From positions 28,789,617 through 28,853,616 of the forward strand of contig NC_079206.1 of the NCBI RefSeq assembly GCF_026745355.1: a DNA stretch of 64,000 nucleotides. The letters run 5' to 3'. Source of the DNA: Beta vulgaris subsp. vulgaris (Eukaryota > Streptophyta > Magnoliopsida > Caryophyllales > Amaranthaceae). Shown one piece after another: positions 57,575 to 64,000 of this stretch. Position 1 is the stretch's first letter, and the number at the start of each line of letters is the position of its first letter. Under the pieces are notes generated by a model. The model worked only from the letters and a program-made list of their open reading frames with translations, made no database searches and had not been told where the DNA came from. Position numbers and translations under genes: made by a program.

Positions 57575-60500
57575 TCATGATTTATTGAGCTTCCGCCGTT
57601 TCTTAGGATCCTGAAGTACATGTATCCCTTCCGTGTGATCTACACGCATATAGTTCTCCGACATATTCACATCATCTTCCACACTAATTTGAGGATAGGT
57701 AAAAGGGGGGAGGTCCTCAAATGCATCATATTCTTCCTCATTATCAAGATCACCAATACCGAGGATACTCCTTTTACCAGGTACAACAATTGACCACTTA
57801 TGATTAGCAGGATCAGTTATAAAAAATACTTGCTTGACTTGTGATGCAATTACAAATGGCTCCTCAGTTTCACGTAGACGACTAAGGTCAACAAGAGTGA
57901 ATCCGTAAGGATCATCGTTTCTTACATGACGTCGATTATCGTCAACCCACTTGCAACACAAGAGGCAAATATTAAAAGTACAGTAGTCCAGCTCCCATAT
58001 TTCTTGTATTCACCCATAATAGTTGCTTTCAGCATGTACAGGCGACTTATCTTTCGAGCTTGCATATTGTGTAGACAATGCCACAAGTGAAACACCACTA
58101 TTTTGTTGCGATCTTGACTTCAGATCTTGACGTTCAGTCCAAAACGTATACCCATTAATATCATAACCCTCATAAGAGCATATAGTTTCACGAGGACCAA
58201 ATGCTAACCACTTGACTGTTTCAGAAACACTTTCATCCAAATCATTCAGTACTCGTTTATGAAACCAATCAATGAAAGTCTTGTTATGCATTTGCGTCAA
58301 TGCCCTCACTCCTTTTCCAGGATTGCTAACACGTAATTCCTCCATATATCTTCATGTAAATAAGGATGGACAGCTGGTACGTGACGCAATACAAATAAGT
58401 GGGCTTGTTTACGCTTTTCTACGGAAGGCGTGATCAATTTTGAACAAATTGTACCCTTGCCCTCAAGTCTGCCCTCGTGTCGGGATGTCGAAAGTCCAAC
58501 AGGATCAACACTAGCAAAATATTCAGCCACAAAATTACTGATCTCTTCACCCACAATCCCTTGAATTATACTACCTTCTGGTTGTGCAGGATTCGAACTT
58601 TATCCTTCAAAGTTCCCATATATCTCTCAAAAGGATAGCACCACCTCAAAAACACAGGACCACACAGCTTAATTTTTCGAACTAAATGGACAATGAGATG
58701 GACCATAATGTCAAAGAATGCGGGGGGGGGGGGGGAATACATCTCAAATTTGCATAGAGTTTCAACTACTCTGGCCTGCAAGGAATCGAGGGTCGACGGG
58801 TCTAGGACTTTGCTGCATATTGTATGAAAAAATGAACCAGTTCTGTAATGGTGTGCCTCACATGCTTTTGAAGTATCCCACGAATTGCAATCGGTAAGAA
58901 TACTTGCATCATGACATGACAATCGTGCGATTTCATACTCGATAACTTCAACTCACCATTTAAGTAACAAAGCGCTTCATATTCATGAGTAGCCAGTAGG
59001 GACCTTAATGCCATACAATGACTCGCAAAAAATCCGTTTCTCTGCACGCGACATCGTGTAGCAAGCTGGTGGCAAATAATTCTTCTCCGAATCCTCCATC
59101 TTTTTACTTTTCTGAGCATTTACAACTCTGGTCGAAGCCCCTGTTTTTCCATGTAAAGTCGTGACGCCTTAACATATTTTGTCTTCCCGGAATATTCATA
59201 AGTGTCGCGAGAATAGCTTCACAAACATTCTTCTCTATGTGCATGAAATCCAAACAATGTCTGACCTTTAGATATTTCCAATATGGGAGTTTCCAAAAAA
59301 TGGAATGTTTTTTCCATAATCCTGTTGGTCGATCAACCTCACTAGCAGGTTTACCAAAGACTGTTTCAATGCCCTTCACCTGATTATAAACTTCAGTACC
59401 AGTTAATGGTCTATGGAACTTCTTCTTCAACCGTCCCATCGAATGCCTTCTTCTTAAACCGATAGGGATGGTCGCGGCTAAGGAGCCTTCGTGTGCGCAT
59501 ATACACATGTTTGCAGCCCTTAAGGTGTGTAGATTTCATGTCATCTAAACAAATCGGGCAAGGTTGTTTTCCTTTAGTCTTATACCCAGATAAGTTCCCA
59601 TAAGCTGGATAATCGTTCATAGTACAAAAAAGCATGGCACGCAGAGTGAACATCTCATTAGCATACGCATCAAATACTAACACTCCTTCGTTCCACTCTT
59701 CTGTAAATCTTCAACAAGCGGCTGAAGGTATACATCTATGTCATTTCCAGGTTGTTTGGGCCCCGATATAAGAAGCGAACATCATGTACTTGCTTTCATG
59801 CACAACCAAGGAGGCAAGTTGTAAACCACTAAAACTACTGGCCATGTCTACTGATGCTGAGCTGAGATTGCCAAAAGGGTTCATGCCATCCGTACATAAT
59901 CCAAGCCTCAGATTCCTATCCTCATTACCAAATGACTTATGCACCCTGTCGATATTTTCCACTCAGGCGAATCAGCCGGATGCTTGAGCAGACCGTCTTT
60001 CTTCCTACGATCTGCATGCCACCTCAAATTCTTCGCATCTCCTTTAATTGAGAACATGCGCTTAAATCTAGGTATTATGGGTAGATACCACAACACCTTG
60101 GCTGGTGGTCCTTCACTACCTCCAGCTCCTTCACGCTTGTACCTCGACAATCCACAACGTGGACACTCATGTAAATGCTCATACTCATTACGATAAAGCA
60201 CACAATCATTAGGACAAGCATGTATCCGCTCGTACTCTAAACCCAAAGGACACATCAACTTCTTCGCATAATAGTACGACTTTGGCAGTTCATTTCCTCA
60301 GGGAGCATCTCAGCTAAAACTTCCAACAACGATGTGAAACTAGAGTCCGTCCAACCAGCGTTCGACTTAATGTTGAACAGTGTTACCACGCGGAAAGTTT
60401 GGTGTACTTTGTACAACCTGGATACAACGGCTTTTCAGCAGCCTAGACATAGACTCAAAAAATACGAGGTCGTCTACACGACTGATCTTCAACCTCGTGT

Positions 60501-60864
60501 ATCATCTCGTCTACCGATCCCTATCATCATCTCCAAATTCATCATCCAAATTCTCATCCCCTAACTCATCAATCCTTCTTTTTTTCTTCACATACATCAT
60601 TCTTTATCCAGAGCTTCCCATATACCTCCCCTGCTCACCATGCCAAACCATACTGGTATTGAGGCCTAAACCCACGGCGAAAACATGCTCCCTAACCACA
60701 TGTATACTACTAACCTTGCTCACATTTCTACAATCCAAACAAGGACAATAAAAGTCGACTGCTCCAGAGGATGTTTGATATTCTAATGCACTTCTACAGA
60801 AGTTCCAGACCCCATTCACAAACTCAATCGATTCACGACTACCATACATCCAAGTACGATCCAT
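57575..60864 (-). pseudogene. CACTA 2 TNP2-type transposase
   Basis: Start MDRTWMYGSRESIEFVNGV with CPCLDCRN (Transpos_assoc) at 60864-60604. Transposase_21 follows in pieces: MCPLGLEYERIHACPNDC, CPRCGLSRYKRE and RWHADRRKKDGLLKHPADS (60258-59908); LGLCTDGMNPFG; LRAMLFCTMNDYPAYGNLSG and CPICLD (59683-59411); HCLDFMHIEKNVCEAILATL near 59250. DUF4218 has MKSHDCHVMMQVFLPIAIRG and FDIMVHLIVHLVRKIKLCGP (59000-58600). The C-terminal DUF4216-like part ends near 57575 with YGFTLVDLSRL and DPKKRRKLNKS. Frameshifts between the pieces, including a run of 12-14 G at 58722-58735, make it a pseudogene unless some gaps are introns. Only about 60% of the breaks have plausible splice borders by eye. Confidence 0.87.
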
Positions 60865-60889
60865 CTCATTCAAGAAGACCACCTCTAAT

Positions 60890-62050
60890 AATTAAACACA
60901 ACATTCATTATAATGCATCAATCATTATTAAAGTACATACACTCACATATTCAAATCACACACTTACTAAGATAGTACATGTTCAATTGTATTAGCATCA
61001 AGGTCCTTATCACTCCAACCTAACCCATCCTTGGACGTCTAATCTCACTAGTGAATATATGCCAACTTTTCAATTCTAAGGAAAATCGGGCAGCATTTCC
61101 CTACAGTTCTCCAAGTACACAATGTAGATAATTGCTTATCTACATATGTACCCAGAACAATGTACAGAAACGATAAGCCAAGATTTTCCTAGAATTGAAA
61201 AGAAGACACACATTCACCACCTAAGTGAGATCAAACGTCCAAGAACAGTCCCAAACCGGGGACTATTAAGACTTATCCTAATGAGTAAGTCTTGAAGGTA
61301 TCTGCATATGATGATGATTCAAACAACTTGTAATTTTCATATATAGCTAAATCACATTGCGTTTTCATACAATCTCATATCAATATAATTATAATATACA
61401 TTATAAAAAATACATATACATCAATAAATTATCAACTTTGTCTACATGTTAAACTAGTTACCTCTTAACACCAACGACGAGCAATGAAGAGAAAAGAGAT
61501 ATTTGGAACTTTATTTGCCTTCCTTTGCCTCTTCTTCCTACAATTGACAAAACCCACATTGCACATTAATCATTTAATTCAATTAAGAAAAACAAAAGTA
61601 ACTTAAAAACAAGATTAATTCATACCTAATTAACCACTCAAATGGTGGAGAAGAGAAAAGAAGAGAAGAGAAGAGAAGAAGAAAGAAGGTAGTGGTGATG
61701 GTGGAGAAAGAAGAAGAAAGAGAAGAGAAGGGTTTCACGTGGTGGGTGGCGCGCAAGGTGGTGGCGGAGCAGTCGAGTTAGGTCGCGCAAACCCACTGTG
61801 CTCGAAATTGTGGTGGGCGGCAGTGGTGGTGCACTCGAATTAGGTCGCGCAATGTGGTGCTTGTCGTAGTGGTGCACTCGAATAAAGTCGCGCAATGTGC
61901 AGTGGTGGTGGTGGTGGTGCACTGGAATTAGGTCGCAAAAAATGGTGGTGCACTCGAAATTTTCTCGTTCGTAATTACTCTAAGGGAAGGAAAGAGGGAA
62001 ATTGCACTGGATACTGTACATGCGCGCACTAAATTTCAATCAGAAAAAAA
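60890..62050. other. CACTA 2 5' region with a foldback and TGGTGG-rich repeats
   Basis: Promoter and leader side of TNP2. It contains a foldback (61028-61240) and a purine-rich then TGGTGG-rich stretch (61640-61960). In the latter, GCACTCGAATTAGGTCGCGC-like words recur about five times. Nothing coding. Confidence 0.6.
61028..61240. repeat. Imperfect inverted repeat (foldback), about 210 bp
   Basis: Outer arms TTGGACGTCTAATCTCACT and AGTGAGATCAAACGTCCAA; inner arms TTTTCAATTCTAAGGAAAAT and ATTTTCCTAGAATTGAAAAG; a further inner pair around GATAATTGCTTATC. Could be a short foldback MITE or a hairpin transcript. Confidence 0.75.
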
Positions 62051-62396
62051 TTTAACGAAGGGTTGCGCTTGTAACAAAAAGCGCAACCCTACATGACAGA
62101 AGGGCTGCGCTTTTTTTTACAAGCGCATCCCTACTAAGTCAGAAGGGCTGCTCTTTTTCTACAAGCGCAACCCTTCATTTAGTAGGGCTGCGCTTGTAGA
62201 AAAAGCGCAGCCCTTCTGAATGTAAGAAGGGCTGCACTTTTTCTATAAGCGCAGCCCTACTAAGTGAAGGGCTGCGCTTTTTGTCAAGAGCGCATCCCTT
62301 CTGTTATGTAGGGCTGCGCTTTTGAAGAAAAGAGCCCTTCACTAGTAGGGCTGCGCTTATATCAAAAGCGCAACCCTTCCTTTTTTTCCCCTAGTG
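62050..62396. repeat. CACTA 2 right subterminal hairpin repeats
   Basis: Inverted pairs of GAAGGGCTGCGCTTTT and AAAAGCGCAGCCCTTC, like the left end, closing with CCCTTCCTTTTTTTCCCC and TAGTG. Confidence 0.9.
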
Positions 62397-62399
62397 TAG

Positions 62400-63525
62400 A
62401 GACATTTTTCCAAGAACTATTATTGATTTTATTAATTTCATTTTCTTCTACATCAGAATTGATTATTTTATTTGAACTTATTTATCTTAAACATTAATAT
62501 TATTAGTTAATTTAGAAGTACTTAGGTTAGATAATTTTTCTCCAATCTTACTAATTAAAGGAGTTGTTTTTTCAGGTAAATTAAGAGATTTTTGACGATA
62601 TATATTAATACTTGAAGTATTAATATGCGGAGCAGCTATGTCAAAGGGAAGTTTTGTTTCCTTTTTATTTATAGATAATGTTCCTAGTTTAGATGTAATG
62701 TCATCAATATCAGGAGATTTTTTGGACTCTAGTTGCATCGATATATTTCTATTTGTTTTGAAATGGTAGTGAGAAGTTGGTTTAAATAATTACTTTGGTG
62801 ATATATTTTTTTTATGTCACCTAAACTAGCAGAGGAGGAGTTATCATCTTCTCTACCTCTTATAAAAGAAGTCATAACAAAAGATCCTTCATTATTATTA
62901 ACTTGAATTTCGGTTAAGGGAGGATGAATAGATTTAATTATTTTTCTATGTTTTAAAGTCCAACTTTGAACCAAAATATTGTCATGTTTATTTGATTTTT
63001 ATTGAAAGGGTAAAATACATTATTTTTTATGGTATTAGTGGAAAATCAGGTGAAAAAAGAATGTTGATTTCTAATTTCTTCATCTAAAAAATCCATTCTA
63101 GTCTAACATGGTTTCTACTAATTTGATCAAAACATCCAAAAAACCAGTTTTTTTTATCATTATTTTCTTTTGTATAAAAGTCATTATGAATATATTCTAA
63201 GTCTATTGAATTCCTTTTTAATAACATTAACAGAGGAAAAGGTAGGTGTTTCCATAGCTGAAGAAGTGGGTGAATTTGAATTAATAGATGATTCTCCTAT
63301 TGGTTCAGGTATTGGGTTTTTATAGCATAATTTTGAAGATTCTTCAAAATGTAAATTTTTAGAAGTAGACATTCGAGGATTATTAGATTAGTTGTCTTCA
63401 TATGAAGGTCGAGCATTGTCCTAAGAGGTTGATGGTCTAGCCCTTTCAAAATTAGTACCTACGTTTATTATTACTTGAGCATCAGGTTCTTCTATAATTT
63501 GATCATTTTCATTCCTTTGACGAGG
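62400..63525 (-). pseudogene. Pararetrovirus-like polyprotein, upstream part beyond CACTA 2
   Basis: Minus-strand open segments (63372-63184, 62974-62729, 62738-62487) with a frame still open up to about 63525. They are acidic, S/T/N-rich and include a predicted helical zipper (YLNQLLTTISKQIEIY). They run into the capsid-like region at 50313 once the CACTA is ignored. They are frameshifted and contain stops. No catalytic motif. Confidence 0.5.
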
Positions 63526-64000
63526 TTAATTACCTACCAGACAGTCCCCTTTCGCTATCTAATTAATCTGGAATACAACTGAGGCGGTACTAAACCCGTC
63601 CAGTCCTGGGGTCAGTCCTGGTATTAGAGCCATATTTTCAAACATGGAAATATGACATAATAAGGAAATTTTACGAAGTACCAGAACTAGATACAAATTT
63701 TTTTCAAGAGTTCACAAAATTCCAAAAGTATATATATTCAATAGTATGTTCCATTCAAAGGAAAGAATGGATATATGAAGAAATCATTTACGCCAATATA
63801 GAAATGGTGAACGACAAAATCAAACCAGCCCACTACTTCATACTCATTAATATAATAAAATTTGATCTTTATTGCAAGGATCTAGTCGTATTACATCCTA
63901 CTCAAGCAGCAACATATGGGTCTTTCTACATCATCTGCAAAATTGAAGAATTAATTCGAAAAAACGACAAAGATCCAATTACTTTTTCCATTGCGGAAAT
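63526..64000 (+). pseudogene. Inverted pararetrovirus-like unit: leader, primer site, open frame (window edge)
   Basis: Plus-strand copy of the leader and primer region found on the minus strand at 47200-47300. Primer-like site TGGTATTAGAGCC at 63619-63631. It is followed by the same unrecognised open frame as at 45714-46230, continuing past the right edge. Orientation is opposite to the polyprotein piece at 62400-63525. Confidence 0.55.

Larger units (their letters stand above)
50317..62396 (-). mobile_element. CACTA transposon 2, 12,080 bp, nested in pararetrovirus-like locus
   Basis: Ends CACTAGTGGAAAAATAAGG (left) and complement CACTAGGGGAAAAAAAGG (right), with the duplication TAG at 50314-50316 and 62397-62399. 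Both ends carry many inverted AAGGGCTGCGC words. Genes read leftwards: TNP2 (60864-57575), then a TNP1/Ulp1-like gene (56106-51268). A TRIM is inserted within the second gene. The host frame reads on either side of the insertion (NYYTRPSPPD on the left side). Confidence 0.93.

Overview
The window is nuclear DNA from a flowering plant, most likely a eudicot. It has spliced host exons, plant-type LINEs, copia and gypsy LTR elements, CACTA transposons, non-autonomous Helitrons, a TRIM and endogenous pararetrovirus-like sequence. I cannot name the species. Transposable elements make up most of the window. Only two loci look like host genes: the 3' part of a PRP38-type splicing factor gene (9523-10743, +) and a small conserved plant gene of unknown function (11451-11942, -).

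Layout from left to right. 1-1064 is a decayed LINE ORF1 (-). 3695-9483 is a complete non-autonomous LTR element (LARD, -) flanked by the target duplication TATAG, with three tandem-repeat arrays in its 3' part; it abuts the PRP38 exons. 12895-13158 is a 264-bp Helitron. 13330-15960 (+) and 16230-19397 (-) are two degenerate LINEs, the second with a perfect 9-bp target duplication. At 19565-20039 a copia LTR, primer-binding site and gag start are cut by a 16,057-bp CACTA element (20040-36096, duplication TAG); gag resumes at 36100. This CACTA carries a decayed TNP2 transposase, a TNPA/Transposase_24-type gene, and fragments of two host genes: a KCA/KAC-type kinesin-14 (antisense) and FREE1/FYVE1 (sense). 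36876-37975 is probably gypsy LTR debris. A LINE (37990-38555, continuing at 41389) is split by a deleted gypsy element (38556-41388). The LINE tail plus a Helitron end then forms a four-copy tandem array up to about 45332.

45333-50313 and 62400-64000 belong to an endogenous pararetrovirus-like locus with a capsid-like CCHC region, repeated TATA boxes and repeated tRNA-Met-type primer sites. It is split by a second CACTA (50317-62396, 12,080 bp, duplication TAG, genes on -). That CACTA has subterminal AAGGGCTGCGC hairpins, TNP2 and TNP1/Ulp1-like genes, two arrays of hairpin-bearing repeats, and an inserted palindromic TRIM (52824-53969) flanked by CCTTG.

Most element genes are broken by stops and frameshifts, so the locus reads as layered nested insertions. 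The least ordinary features are the host-gene fragments in the first CACTA, the palindromic TRIM that has U3 ends on both sides, and the four-copy LINE-tail/Helitron array. All identifications come from reading the sequence and from remembered family motifs; no search was run.
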